From: Teredinibacter turnerae T7901 | GTDB lineage: Bacteria; Pseudomonadota; Gammaproteobacteria; Pseudomonadales; Cellvibrionaceae | Direction of reading: 5' to 3' | NCBI RefSeq assembly: GCF_000023025.1 | Contig: NC_012997.1 | Span: 4,647,125 to 4,711,124 of the forward strand | DNA: 64,000 nt | In this document: in pieces, positions 46,705 through 55,563 of the stretch | Position numbering within the stretch: position 1 is the first letter of the stretch | Layout: every line of letters begins with the position of its first letter | Program-made: the position numbers and the translations under genes | Notes under the pieces: generated by a model | What the model was told of the DNA's origin: nothing | The model's database searches: none | The model's input: the letters and a program-made list of their open reading frames with translations, nothing else

Positions 46705-47076
46705 ATGGAACTCGGCACTTTTTCGGTTAGCCTTTCGGTGAAAGACATCGCAATCTCAAAAGCATTTTACGAGAACCTCGGGTTCACCGTTTGCGCGGGT
46801 GAGCAGTCGCAGAACTGGCTGGTGATGAAAAATGGCGACCATCTAATCGGTCTGTTTCAGAATATGTTTTCCGGCAATATTCTCACGTTTAACCCCGGCT
46901 GGGATCAACACGGAAATCCACTGGAATCGTTTATGGATATTCGCGAAATCCAGGATGCGCTCAAAACAGCGGGGATTCCACTCGACAAAGAGGTGCCGGA
47001 AGGCACAGTGGGGCGTGCCAGCATCAGCTTGACCGACCCGGACGGCAACTGCATTCTTATCGATCAGCATGTGTAA
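46705..47076 (+). CDS. VOC-family (glyoxalase-like) protein
   Basis: 123 residues with two beta-alpha-beta-beta-beta units: GTFSVSLSVKDIAISKAFYENLGF at the front and a C-terminal SISLTDPDGNCILIDQH. The conserved Glu or His metal positions of true glyoxalase I are only partly clear, so activity cannot be assigned. It follows comM by 24 bases with a GGAG site upstream and may be cotranscribed. Confidence 0.8.
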   Translation: MELGTFSVSLSVKDIAISKAFYENLGFTVCAGEQSQNWLVMKNGDHLIGLFQNMFSGNILTFNPGWDQHGNPLESFMDIREIQDALKTAGIPLDKEVPEGTVGRASISLTDPDGNCILIDQHV

Positions 47077-47144
47077 CCTTATCGCCAGCGCACACCGACG
47101 AGCAGTGTTTAAAACCGGCGATTGCACAGTCTTCAGGTTTTAAG

Positions 47145-47432
47145 GTGAGTCTCGATTTCAGCCTTTTTATTTCAGTTCTTTGCCTGCACCTGCTTATTTT
47201 TATCCGCAGCCATAACCCGCAAAAACGACGGCGCCTGTTATTCGCCGTTGCCATCATCGGGCTTGCGGTTCCGCTCTTTTTTATTGGGTTATTTTTGGGG
47301 TTGGGTGGCAACTATACTTTTCGACATCTGGCGTTTGGGCTTACCGCTTCGCCGACCTATATGCCGCTGTTCAGCCTGTGTGTGTACGTAAAATTTCTCA
47401 AGCCTGCACAGCTCGACAAGCACTCGAATTAA
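47145..47432 (+). CDS. Small three-helix membrane protein
   Basis: 95 residues if started at the GTG at 47145; there is no good ATG alternative in the 5' half. Hydrophobic segments FSLFISVLCLHLLIFI, LLFAVAIIGLAVPLFFIGLFLG and a weaker PTYMPLFSLCVYV, with a basic RSHNPQKRRR loop. No family recognised. The stop overlaps the stop of the convergent response-regulator gene. Moderate confidence that it is expressed. Confidence 0.5.
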   Translation: MSLDFSLFISVLCLHLLIFIRSHNPQKRRRLLFAVAIIGLAVPLFFIGLFLGLGGNYTFRHLAFGLTASPTYMPLFSLCVYVKFLKPAQLDKHSN

Positions 47433-48340
47433 GCGAGATACTGCAACGCCTTCGCCGCCGCAGTCGTGCGATTTTCCACTTCCAGCTTTTTGTAAATCTG
47501 TTCCAGATGTTTGTTGATGGTGCGCGGGCTGGTTCCCAGTATCTGGCCTATTTCGCGGTTGGTTTTACCTCGTGCGAGCCACAATAGCACTTCCGACTCG
47601 CGGGTGGTCAGCGGCAAGTGTTCGCGCAAGCGCGAGGCTTCATCCGGCTTGTCGTTGTCGATCAAGCGAATCAAAATTTCATTGGGCGCACTGTTGCCCA
47701 AGTACACCAGACGAAGGGACCGGTTTGGTGTTGTCAGATTTACACCCATGCCGATATTTGGCCCATGGGCAAGCCAGGTACGAATTTCCACTTGCAACTG
47801 CTTTTGCAGCCAGTCACCTTGGTTGGCGGCTTCCAGTAATTGATTCACTTGCGGCGTTGTCCAAATAAGTTCACCCGCATTGTTTGCCGCGAACATACAC
47901 TGCCCTGCTGTATCCAACGCCGTCTGCGCGCTGAGTGTGAGCCGCGCGTTGGCAAGGTGCACCCGCATTCGTGCAATTAATTCGCCGTTAACGATGGGCT
48001 TGGTAACATAATCCACGCCGCCCACTTCAAACCCGCGCACCACGTTTTCCGTATCTTTCAGTCCGGTCATAAAAATAACAGGAATAGCACGTAATTCCGG
48101 GTCTGCTTTTAATTGGCGACACACTTCAAAACCGTCCATTGCCGGCATTACTGCATCCAACAAAATAATATCGGGCAACATGCGACGGGCGATGTTCAAT
48201 GCCTGGTTGCCCTCCAGGGCCACCAGGGTGGTCATGCCGGCGGCCTCGAGCGTATCGTTCAGCATACCGACGGTTTCCGGTGAATCGTCGACCACCAGAA
48301 TTAAATCTCTGCGCTCACCATCTGCGCGTTCACTCACCAT
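47429..48340 (-). CDS. Response regulator with LuxR-type output domain
   Basis: 303 residues. Receiver domain about 12-130 with acidic pocket VVDDS, phospho-acceptor Asp62 (ILLDAVMPAMDG) and the conserved Lys in YVTKPI; a middle linker of about 100 residues that looks PAS-like; and a C-terminal LuxR helix-turn-helix (LTTRESEVLLWLARGKTNREIGQIL, in parts, then TINKHLEQIYKKLEV). Its ATG overlaps the kinase gene's stop by one base, so it is the cognate partner of the permease-kinase fusion. The adjacent divergent urt-fmd operon is the likely target. Confidence 0.9.
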   Translation of the reverse strand: MVSERADGERRDLILVVDDSPETVGMLNDTLEAAGMTTLVALEGNQALNIARRMLPDIILLDAVMPAMDGFEVCRQLKADPELRAIPVIFMTGLKDTENVVRGFEVGGVDYVTKPIVNGELIARMRVHLANARLTLSAQTALDTAGQCMFAANNAGELIWTTPQVNQLLEAANQGDWLQKQLQVEIRTWLAHGPNIGMGVNLTTPNRSLRLVYLGNSAPNEILIRLIDNDKPDEASRLREHLPLTTRESEVLLWLARGKTNREIGQILGTSPRTINKHLEQIYKKLEVENRTTAAAKALQYLA

Positions 48341-51300
48341 TATCCGTTTGCCTCTCGTACCGCGTTGTGTTTTCCTGCATCGCGCAGCAGCTCGATAATC
48401 ACGCTAAACTGCACACGAAATATCAATTGCTTAATCTGTTGTACGAAGGCTTCGCCTGCTAACTGCCCCTCTTCTATTTCGCTTATTTTTTGTTTTAACC
48501 CGCTCAAATGGCCTATTTCCGCCAATTGACACAATTCTTCGATCATGGTCTGTGGCGGCATATCAGCCGCAGTAAACTGGCGCTGGGTAAACAGCTCGCT
48601 ACTGCGTTGGGTGTTCGCCAACGGCTGGTACTGCCATTCCAGATCCAGATGAAAGCGCAGTTTTTCCAGCAGCCGCTGCAGCTTTACCGGCTTCACCAGA
48701 AAATCGTCGTACGGATGTTCCAACAGATTCGCCATAGTGTGTTGCTGGTTGTCTTCGCGAATCACGGCGGAGAGCATCATTATCGGTGTATCGTAACCGC
48801 GCTCGCGCAGATCGCTGGCTAATTGAATCCCATCCCTTTCAGGCATCGAGATATCGAGTAAGAATAAATCCGGTACCAGCTCATCGCAGGCGTGCAAACA
48901 GGCCGCCGCACTTTGCGCTTCCAATACGTAAAAACCCAGCGGCCCGAGCATGTCGCTGATTAAACCCCGGTGCGAAGGATCGTCATCCACTACCATAACG
49001 GTGCGCCTTTCACCTTCATAACCGTAAACCCGTTGACTGGAAGGCTGCACTGAGACCGGAGTTACCACTTGCGACAGCATCATCCACACCGTAAACGTAC
49101 AACCACCTTCCGGGTTGTTCACCACTTCCAGGTCACCACCCATAATATCCACCAACAGGCGGGTTATCGTTAGTCCAAGCCCGGTGCCACTGACCTGAGG
49201 TGACCCCGGCGTACGTACCCGTTCAAAGGGACGGAAAATACGTTCCAGTTCATCCTCGGGAATACCAACGCCCGTGTCTTTAATTGAAAATTCCGCTACC
49301 TGACTGCGATAGCGCACAGAAAAACTCACGCCGCCACGCTCGGTAAATTTCACCGCATTGGATAACAGATTAATTAAAATCTGACGCAAGCGTTTTTCAT
49401 CAGTGGTGACATATTCCGCTAACACCGAATGGCACTGGTATTCAAATCGCAGTCCTTTTTCTTCCGCTTGCAACCGAAACATATATACCAACTGATCCAG
49501 TAACGCTGAAATACGCACCTGGTCCCGGTGAATATCCAGGCGTCCGGATTCAATTTTTGAGATATCCAACAGGCCTTCAATAAGGTCGGAAAGATGCTCG
49601 CCGCTGTTGCGAATAACCGAGAGCTGGTAACGCTTGTTTTCGCTGATCTCTTCGTCGTGCTCCAGCAACTGGGCGTAGCCAAGAATGGAGTTTAAGGGCG
49701 AGCGCAGTTCATGGCTAATACCGGTGAGATAACGGCTTTTTGCGCTGTTGGCCGCTTCAGCTTTTTCTTTGGCCTGCTGCAGCTTGCGGTCGGTTTCTTC
49801 GTGCGCGGTGATTTCTTCCTGTAACAAGCGGTTCTGCCGCTGCGACTCCTCCTGCGCAACCAATCGGCTTTCGTGGGCGAGCACAAACAGCCAGGCGACG
49901 ACTCCTGCAATAATCAACAGAATAAAAAAGACTTTCCACAACATCGCCGAGAGCAAGGCATTAGTGGCAGGCAGCGGCGTAAGACTGTTTGTATAAATGA
50001 GCGAGAGCAATACCCCGGTGATTGCCGCCACCACCATAAGCAATGCTGCAAAATGTACCAGCCGCGAATTGAGATGTTCTGCTACCGACTTCGGCAATAT
50101 ATGCGCGAGCAAATCAATCGCCATTTCGGGAATTTTTTTCACCGGCTTGCAGGAATCCTGGCAGCGGGAATCCAGCGAACAGCACAGCGAACAGATCGGC
50201 CCGGCATAAGCCGGACAGTGCGCCATATCCTCCACTTCGTAGTGGTTCTGGCAAATACAGCAGGTACCGCTTTCCGCCTCATCCACCGCAAAAATATGTG
50301 GTTCACGCGCAATATAAAAGCGACCTCGAGTGAGCCAGGCAATGGCCGGCGCAAGCGCGAATGCCGTGGCCAGTGTAATAAAGTGAGCGAGTGCCCGGGC
50401 AATATCCCCGAGCATCCCCAGGTACAGGAAAATACCGACCACGGACGCCGTTACCATGGAGCCGACACCCACCGGATTAATATCGTGCAGATAGGCGCGG
50501 CGAAATTCTATTTTGGGTGGGCTGAGCCCCAGCGGCTTGTTCACCACCAGATCGGACACCAGTGCGCCCACCCAGGCCACTGCCACAATCGCGTAAACGC
50601 CCAGAGTTTTCTCGAACGCGTGATATACCCCCAGTTCCATCAGCAGCAACGCAATCGCTACGTTAAATACCAGCCATACCACGCGGCCGGGGTGACTGTG
50701 AGTCAAGCGGGAAAAAAAATTGGACCAGGCGATAGACCCCGCGTAGGCATTGGTCACATTAATTTTCAGCTGCGACACAATCACAAAGATCCCCGCCAGA
50801 GCCAACGCAGCCTCGGGTTGTTGCACAACGTAGGAAAACGCTAGCATATACATGCGCGCCGGGTCAGCGGCTTTGTCGGCACTCACCCCCTGGCTGAACG
50901 CCAGATAAGCCAACAGCGAACCGGCAAACACCTTTATCACCCCCAGCACGATCCAGCCGGGCCCTGCGGTGAGTACTGCCGCCCACCAGCGAACGCGATT
51001 ATCTGCAGTTTTTTCCGGCAGGAATCGCAGGTAATCCACCTGTTCGCCAATTTGCGCGATCAACGAGAACAGCACCGCCGCCGCCGCGCCAAAATAAATC
51101 AGGCTCACATCGATATCGGGCGTCGCATTGTGCAACCCATCGAAACGCACCCACGCGCGCACCAGTTCGAATTCATGGCCCAACAAAAAAACAAAGGGCA
51201 ACAGTTGGAGTACCACCCAGAGTGGTTGTGTCCAAAGCTGAAAACGACTGATCCAGGTAATGCCGTGGGTCACAATCGGAATCACCACCAGCGAGCAGAC

Positions 51301-51762
51301 GATGTACCCCATCGCCAGCGGGAGTCCAAACCAGAGTTGCAATACCACCGCCAGAATCGCGGCTTCGAGTGCGAAAAAAATAAAGGTGAACGAGGCATAA
51401 ATCAGCGAAGTCGCGGTAGAACCGATATAGCCAAAACCCGCGCCCCGGGTCAGCAGGTCAATATCCACGCCGTCCCGTGCGGCGTAGTAACAAATGGGAA
51501 TTCCCGCCAGCAGAATAATCAACCCTACCAGCAGGATGGCCGTAGCAGCGTTGCTGAAACCGTAATTGAGGGTGATGGTGCCGCCGATGGCTTCCAGGGC
51601 TAAAAACGAGATCGCACCCAACGCGGTGTTGGCGACCCGCAACAGTGGCCAGCGCCGCGCACTCTTGGCGGTAAAGCGCAACGCATAGTCTTCCAGAGTC
51701 TGGTTGTTCACCCACTGGTTGTAGTTGCGTCGAATGCGGAAGATGTCTTGTTTGGCTGTCAT
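48340..51762 (-). CDS. NCS1-type permease fused to hybrid histidine kinase
   Basis: 1140 residues. Residues about 30-480 are a 12-helix NCS1 (purine/cytosine/allantoin/hydantoin) permease; about 500-538 is a Cys-rich knot (CCICQ, HCPAYAGPICSLCCS, CQDSC; eleven Cys) likely to bind zinc or iron; then two more membrane helices (570-590, 608-628) and a coiled coil. Kinase: HisKA with His684 (GISHELRSPLN), HATPase (LINLLSNAVKF, KDTGVGIPE, GTGLGLTI), then a receiver with Asp970 (LFLLDISMPERDG). The C-terminal 120 residues may be an Hpt-like or dimerisation extension. It resembles CbrA-type transporter-kinases in principle but with a different transporter family. Inferred role: sensing urea, amide or a purine breakdown product. 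Confidence 0.9.
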   Translation of the reverse strand: MTAKQDIFRIRRNYNQWVNNQTLEDYALRFTAKSARRWPLLRVANTALGAISFLALEAIGGTITLNYGFSNAATAILLVGLIILLAGIPICYYAARDGVDIDLLTRGAGFGYIGSTATSLIYASFTFIFFALEAAILAVVLQLWFGLPLAMGYIVCSLVVIPIVTHGITWISRFQLWTQPLWVVLQLLPFVFLLGHEFELVRAWVRFDGLHNATPDIDVSLIYFGAAAAVLFSLIAQIGEQVDYLRFLPEKTADNRVRWWAAVLTAGPGWIVLGVIKVFAGSLLAYLAFSQGVSADKAADPARMYMLAFSYVVQQPEAALALAGIFVIVSQLKINVTNAYAGSIAWSNFFSRLTHSHPGRVVWLVFNVAIALLLMELGVYHAFEKTLGVYAIVAVAWVGALVSDLVVNKPLGLSPPKIEFRRAYLHDINPVGVGSMVTASVVGIFLYLGMLGDIARALAHFITLATAFALAPAIAWLTRGRFYIAREPHIFAVDEAESGTCCICQNHYEVEDMAHCPAYAGPICSLCCSLDSRCQDSCKPVKKIPEMAIDLLAHILPKSVAEHLNSRLVHFAALLMVVAAITGVLLSLIYTNSLTPLPATNALLSAMLWKVFFILLIIAGVVAWLFVLAHESRLVAQEESQRQNRLLQEEITAHEETDRKLQQAKEKAEAANSAKSRYLTGISHELRSPLNSILGYAQLLEHDEEISENKRYQLSVIRNSGEHLSDLIEGLLDISKIESGRLDIHRDQVRISALLDQLVYMFRLQAEEKGLRFEYQCHSVLAEYVTTDEKRLRQILINLLSNAVKFTERGGVSFSVRYRSQVAEFSIKDTGVGIPEDELERIFRPFERVRTPGSPQVSGTGLGLTITRLLVDIMGGDLEVVNNPEGGCTFTVWMMLSQVVTPVSVQPSSQRVYGYEGERRTVMVVDDDPSHRGLISDMLGPLGFYVLEAQSAAACLHACDELVPDLFLLDISMPERDGIQLASDLRERGYDTPIMMLSAVIREDNQQHTMANLLEHPYDDFLVKPVKLQRLLEKLRFHLDLEWQYQPLANTQRSSELFTQRQFTAADMPPQTMIEELCQLAEIGHLSGLKQKISEIEEGQLAGEAFVQQIKQLIFRVQFSVIIELLRDAGKHNAVREANG

Positions 51763-52101
51763 GGGTTAATCATCGTACACCATTTGGCGCTCTTTGCATT
51801 CTTTAGATTGCGTGCCATCGGCGTACGCACTTGCATGGCTTCACCCCGCTCTCGACCTGTTCCAGCTACCGCCAGCTACGGCTAGCTGAACCCAAACCAG
51901 CGGGTTAAGCAATTGTCTGCAACACTCGCGGTCGCGCGACCATAGCACTCCACCGCCTGCTGCGCCTATGCGTCAAATGACGTAGGCGCATGCGCATATA
52001 CGCGAATAGGCATACAGTGTAAAAATTTCAATACTGGTTCCCGTTGCTACACACATGCGTTCACCCCCGAGCGCATACCTATACAACAACGAGGAAACCC
52101 C
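51763..52101. promoter_or_regulatory. Divergent control region between the kinase gene and urtA
   Basis: 339 bases. The main feature is a long dyad at 51964-51987, GCCTATGCGTCA-AA-TGACGTAGGC in two arms with one slip, about 115 bases before the urtA ATG, followed by the palindrome GCGCATGCGC. It shares ACGTAG/CTA-GCG half-sites with the dyads upstream of Nit1C. No good sigma-54 box was found (a TGG...TTGCT pair is 2 bases too close). A LuxR-type regulator site is the inference. Confidence 0.5.
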
Positions 52102-53364
52102 ATGAAAAAAGTCCCCCTTAGCAAAGCTCTTGGCCGCTACTCGCGGCGGGCACTGTTGTGCGCCACGGCTGCTCTCAGCGCCTCGGTCATGTTAGCCACT
52201 GCGGCATACGCCGCACCTAAAACGGCTGCCGTTAACACCACCGGCCTGGCGGTAACTGACGACGAAGTCACCGTCGGTATTCTGCACTCGGTTACTGGCA
52301 CCATGGCGATCAGCGAGACTGGCTCCGTGCAGGCTGAAAAACTTGCCATTGAGCAGATCAACGCAATGGGCGGTGTCCTCGGCCGCAAAATAAAATACAT
52401 TCAGGAAGACGGTGCCAGTGATTGGCCGACCTTCGCCGAGAAATCGAAAAAGCTCCTGGTGAACGACAACGTAGCGGCGGTATTCGGCTGCTGGACCTCC
52501 GCGTCTCGCAAAGCGGTACTGCCCGTATTCGAGCAATACAACGGCATGCTGTACTACCCGACCTTCTATGAAGGATTGGAACAGTCACCCAACGTTATTT
52601 ACACCGGCCAGGAAGCAACCCAGCAAATTCTTGCGGGTATCGACTGGGTAGTAAAAGAGAAAGGTGCGAAGAGCTTCTTCCTGCTTGGCTCCGATTACAT
52701 CTGGCCCCGTACTTCCAACAAAATTGCGCGTAAGCATATCGAGAAAAAAGGCTTAAAAGTGGTGGGCGAAGAGTACTACCCATTGGGCCACACACAGTTC
52801 AACTCGGTTATCAACAAAATCAAATTGAAAAAGCCAGACGTTATCTACGGAATTGTTGTTGGTGGTTCTAACGTGGCTTTCTACAAGCAACTTAAAGCCG
52901 CAGGTATCGATCTCACCAAAGAAAAACCCCTGCTGCTCACTATTTCTGTAACCGAAGACGAAATCCGCGGTATTGGCGGCGAGAATATCGAGGGCGCCTA
53001 CGCGGCGATGAAATATTTCCAAAGCCTGGACAACCCCAACAACAAAGCCTTTGTGAAAGCGTTTAAAGCAAAATACGGCGAAGACATTGTTATCGGCGAC
53101 GTAACGCAAGCGGCTTATCTGGGCCCCTGGTTGTGGAAAGCGGCGGTTGAAAAAGCGGGCTCATTCGATATCGATAAGGTACGCGAAGCATCGCCCGGTA
53201 TCGAGCTGACAACTGCACCTGAAGGTTATGTGCGTATTCACGAGAACCATCACCTGTGGTCAAAAACCCGTGTCGGCCACGCCAAAAAAGATGGTCAGTA
53301 CGATGTTGTTTACGAGACCAAAGAACTGATGGAACCAGATCCCTTCCCCAAAGGTTACCAGTAA
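52102..53364 (+). CDS. urtA: Urea/short-chain amide ABC transporter, substrate-binding protein
   Basis: 420 residues. A long signal with twin arginines (GRYSRRALLCATAAL) that may use the Tat route. The mature protein is a type I periplasmic binding protein of the UrtA/FmdD group: VTVGILHSVTGTMAISETGS, GGVLGRKIKYIQEDGASDWP, VAAVFGCWTSASRKAVLPVFE, YYPTFYEGLEQSPNVIYTGQ. These residues are shared by urea binders and the amide binders linked to formamidase, so the ligand may be formamide rather than urea given fmdA in the operon. First gene of urtABCDE-fmdAB. Confidence 0.92.
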   Translation: MKKVPLSKALGRYSRRALLCATAALSASVMLATAAYAAPKTAAVNTTGLAVTDDEVTVGILHSVTGTMAISETGSVQAEKLAIEQINAMGGVLGRKIKYIQEDGASDWPTFAEKSKKLLVNDNVAAVFGCWTSASRKAVLPVFEQYNGMLYYPTFYEGLEQSPNVIYTGQEATQQILAGIDWVVKEKGAKSFFLLGSDYIWPRTSNKIARKHIEKKGLKVVGEEYYPLGHTQFNSVINKIKLKKPDVIYGIVVGGSNVAFYKQLKAAGIDLTKEKPLLLTISVTEDEIRGIGGENIEGAYAAMKYFQSLDNPNNKAFVKAFKAKYGEDIVIGDVTQAAYLGPWLWKAAVEKAGSFDIDKVREASPGIELTTAPEGYVRIHENHHLWSKTRVGHAKKDGQYDVVYETKELMEPDPFPKGYQ

Positions 53365-53374
53365 CTTTCTTTTC

Positions 53375-53392
53375 GGGGCTGGCAACAGCCCC
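53375..53392 (+). other. Hairpin between urtA and urtB
   Basis: GGGGCTG-GCAA-CAGCCCC, a 7-bp GC-rich stem with a stable GNRA-type loop, 11 bases after the urtA stop. No T run follows. Such hairpins after binding-protein genes commonly protect the upstream message, giving more binding protein than membrane subunits. Confidence 0.65.
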
Positions 53393-53466
53393 AATTGCCT
53401 TCCAGATATTTTTTACCGGCTTTCTCGGCGAACTCAGGAAACCGGAATCGCGCAAGAGGAAACAAT

Positions 53467-54393
53467 ATGTTCTCTGACTACTCAACAGCAGAATTAGTCT
53501 CCATCTTTGCCATGCAGGGGTTCGCCGGACTCATTTTGTTTTCGGTGTTCGTCTTAATGGCATTGGGCCTCGCCATTATTTTTGGCCAGATGGGCGTTAT
53601 TAATATGGCCCATGGCGAATTTATGATTTTGGGTGCATATGTCACCTACCTTATATCCAATTTATTTTCTGAATATATGCCTGCCCTGTTCGGGATCTAC
53701 TTTTTTATCGCGATGATCGCTGCATTTTTTACCGCCGGTGCACTCGGTGCATTTGTGGAATGGGCAATGATTCGCCACCTCTACAAGCGACCGCTGGACA
53801 CCCTGCTCGCAACCTGGGGCTTGAGCCTGATTATGCAACAGCTGTATCGCACCGTGTTCGGCGCCCGTGAGGTTGGCGTTTCGCTGCCAGACTGGCTGAT
53901 GGGTTCCATTCCAATGACCGACACCATCGATATTCCCATTAACGGTCTTTTTGTTATGGGGCTCACTATTGTTATTTCCGTATCCGTTTATCTATTGATG
54001 TTTAAATCCCGCTGGGGCGGCCAGGTTCGCGCAGTTGTGCAAAACCGTCCCATGGCAGGCGCGGTGGGCATTAACACCGAAAAAAGCGACCGCATGACGT
54101 TTGCCCTTGGATGCGCCATTGCCGGTGTTGCCGGAAGCGCATTTACCATGATTGGTTCAACCGGCCCGACCGCAGGCCAGCTTTATATTGTGGATACCTT
54201 CCTGGTGGTGGTATTTGGCGGTGCGCAAAGCCTGCTCGGCACCATTGCGTCGGCGTTCACTATTTCCCAAGCGCAATCGACGATGGAATTTTTCCTCTCC
54301 GGCTCCATGGCCAAAGTTCTTACCCTGCTTGTTGTAGTCGGTATTTTGATGCTGCGCCCGCAAGGTTTGTTCGCACTCAAAATTCGTCATTAA
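53467..54393 (+). CDS. urtB: Urea/amide ABC transporter permease UrtB
   Basis: 308 residues from the ATG at 53467, preceded by AGAGGAAAC; an earlier in-frame ATG at 53395 has no ribosome site and would add a hydrophilic leader. LivH-type permease with about eight helices and the family segments IFGQMGVINMAHGEFMILGAY and MIRHLYKRPLDTLLATWGLS; the loop MAGAVGINTEKSDRMTFALGC contacts the ATPases. Works with UrtC in the inner membrane. Confidence 0.92.
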   Translation: MFSDYSTAELVSIFAMQGFAGLILFSVFVLMALGLAIIFGQMGVINMAHGEFMILGAYVTYLISNLFSEYMPALFGIYFFIAMIAAFFTAGALGAFVEWAMIRHLYKRPLDTLLATWGLSLIMQQLYRTVFGAREVGVSLPDWLMGSIPMTDTIDIPINGLFVMGLTIVISVSVYLLMFKSRWGGQVRAVVQNRPMAGAVGINTEKSDRMTFALGCAIAGVAGSAFTMIGSTGPTAGQLYIVDTFLVVVFGGAQSLLGTIASAFTISQAQSTMEFFLSGSMAKVLTLLVVVGILMLRPQGLFALKIRH

Positions 54394-54409
54394 TCGGAGG
54401 CCACGCTTT

Positions 54410-55552
54410 ATGTCGAAAACTACGCTTCGCGCATTTATGCCCCGTCAGGATCTAATCAGCTTTGTGGTACTGGCGGTGGTTATTTTTATCGTGATGCCTC
54501 TGTGCACCGATATTTTCCGTCTCAATTTAATAGGCAAATACCTCACCTACGCCTTCGTTGCAGTTGGCCTGGTACTCTGCTGGGGTTACGGCGGTATTCT
54601 CAGCCTTGGCCAAGGTGTATTTTTTGGGCTTGGTGGTTACTGCATGGCGATGTTTCTTAAATTGGAAGCATCAACCCCTGAAGCAACAAAAATTCAGTCC
54701 ACACCAGGCATTCCCGATTTTATGGACTGGAATCAGCTCACCGAACTGCCGTGGTTTTGGGAACCCTTCCACAGCCTGCCGTTTACTATTATCGCGGTTT
54801 TAGTGGTGCCCACGATATTTGCCTACATAATCGGCGTGGCCATGTTTAAGCGTCGCGTGGGCGGTGTTTACTTCGCGATTATTACCCAGGCCATTGCATC
54901 CATTCTGACCATTCTGATAATTGGCCAGCAAGGTTACACCGGCGGCGTCAATGGCATTACCGATTTACGTACACTGCTCGGCTGGGATATTCGCACCGAT
55001 TCGGCCAAATACGTATTGTATTTTGTGAATGGTATTTTGTTATTCGCTTGCCTGCTGTTCGCGCAATTTGTTCGCAAAAGCAAGCTCGGCCGCATTTTAT
55101 TAGCAATGCGCGAGCGCGAAGATCGGGTTCGCTTTTCCGGCTACGACGTATCCAACTTCAAAACGTTTGTGTTTTGTATGGGGGCGGCATTCTCCGCAAT
55201 TGGCGGCGCTATGTTTACCCTGCAAGTGGGTTTTATGTCGCCGTCTTTTGTCGGCATCGTACCTTCAATTGAGCTTGTTATTTTCTGTGCCGTGGGCGGT
55301 CGCATGTCCATTATCGGCGCGGTCTACGGCACATTGTTAATCAACTGGGCCAAAACGACCTTTTCCGAATCCTTCCCGGAACTGTGGCTGTTTGCCATGG
55401 GCGCGCTGTTTATCGGTGTAGTAATGGCCTTCCCCTCCGGCCTAGCGGGCCTGTACCAAACTCACGCCAAGCCCTGGGTCGATAAAGCGCTTTTCAAGTT
55501 GCTTAGTCAGCGCGAGAGCACCAATAGCAATTCACCCGTAACCGCAGACTGA
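54410..55552 (+). CDS. urtC: Urea/amide ABC transporter permease UrtC
   Basis: 380 residues, LivM-type permease. About ten hydrophobic helices; characteristic WGYGGILSLGQGVFFGLGGYCMAM, GVYFAIITQAIASILTILIIGQQGYTGG, in parts, and the ATPase-contact loop LLAMREREDRVRFSGYDVSNFK. It begins 16 bases after urtB with a GGAGG site. Partner of UrtB. Confidence 0.92.
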   Translation: MSKTTLRAFMPRQDLISFVVLAVVIFIVMPLCTDIFRLNLIGKYLTYAFVAVGLVLCWGYGGILSLGQGVFFGLGGYCMAMFLKLEASTPEATKIQSTPGIPDFMDWNQLTELPWFWEPFHSLPFTIIAVLVVPTIFAYIIGVAMFKRRVGGVYFAIITQAIASILTILIIGQQGYTGGVNGITDLRTLLGWDIRTDSAKYVLYFVNGILLFACLLFAQFVRKSKLGRILLAMREREDRVRFSGYDVSNFKTFVFCMGAAFSAIGGAMFTLQVGFMSPSFVGIVPSIELVIFCAVGGRMSIIGAVYGTLLINWAKTTFSESFPELWLFAMGALFIGVVMAFPSGLAGLYQTHAKPWVDKALFKLLSQRESTNSNSPVTAD

Positions 55553-55563
55553 GGAGCCTGACC

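Noticed and set aside
52070-52085. Sigma-54 promoter before urtA
   Set aside because: The TGG and TTGCT elements around 52034-52048 are 2 bases too close (GG-N8-GC), so the required spacing fails.
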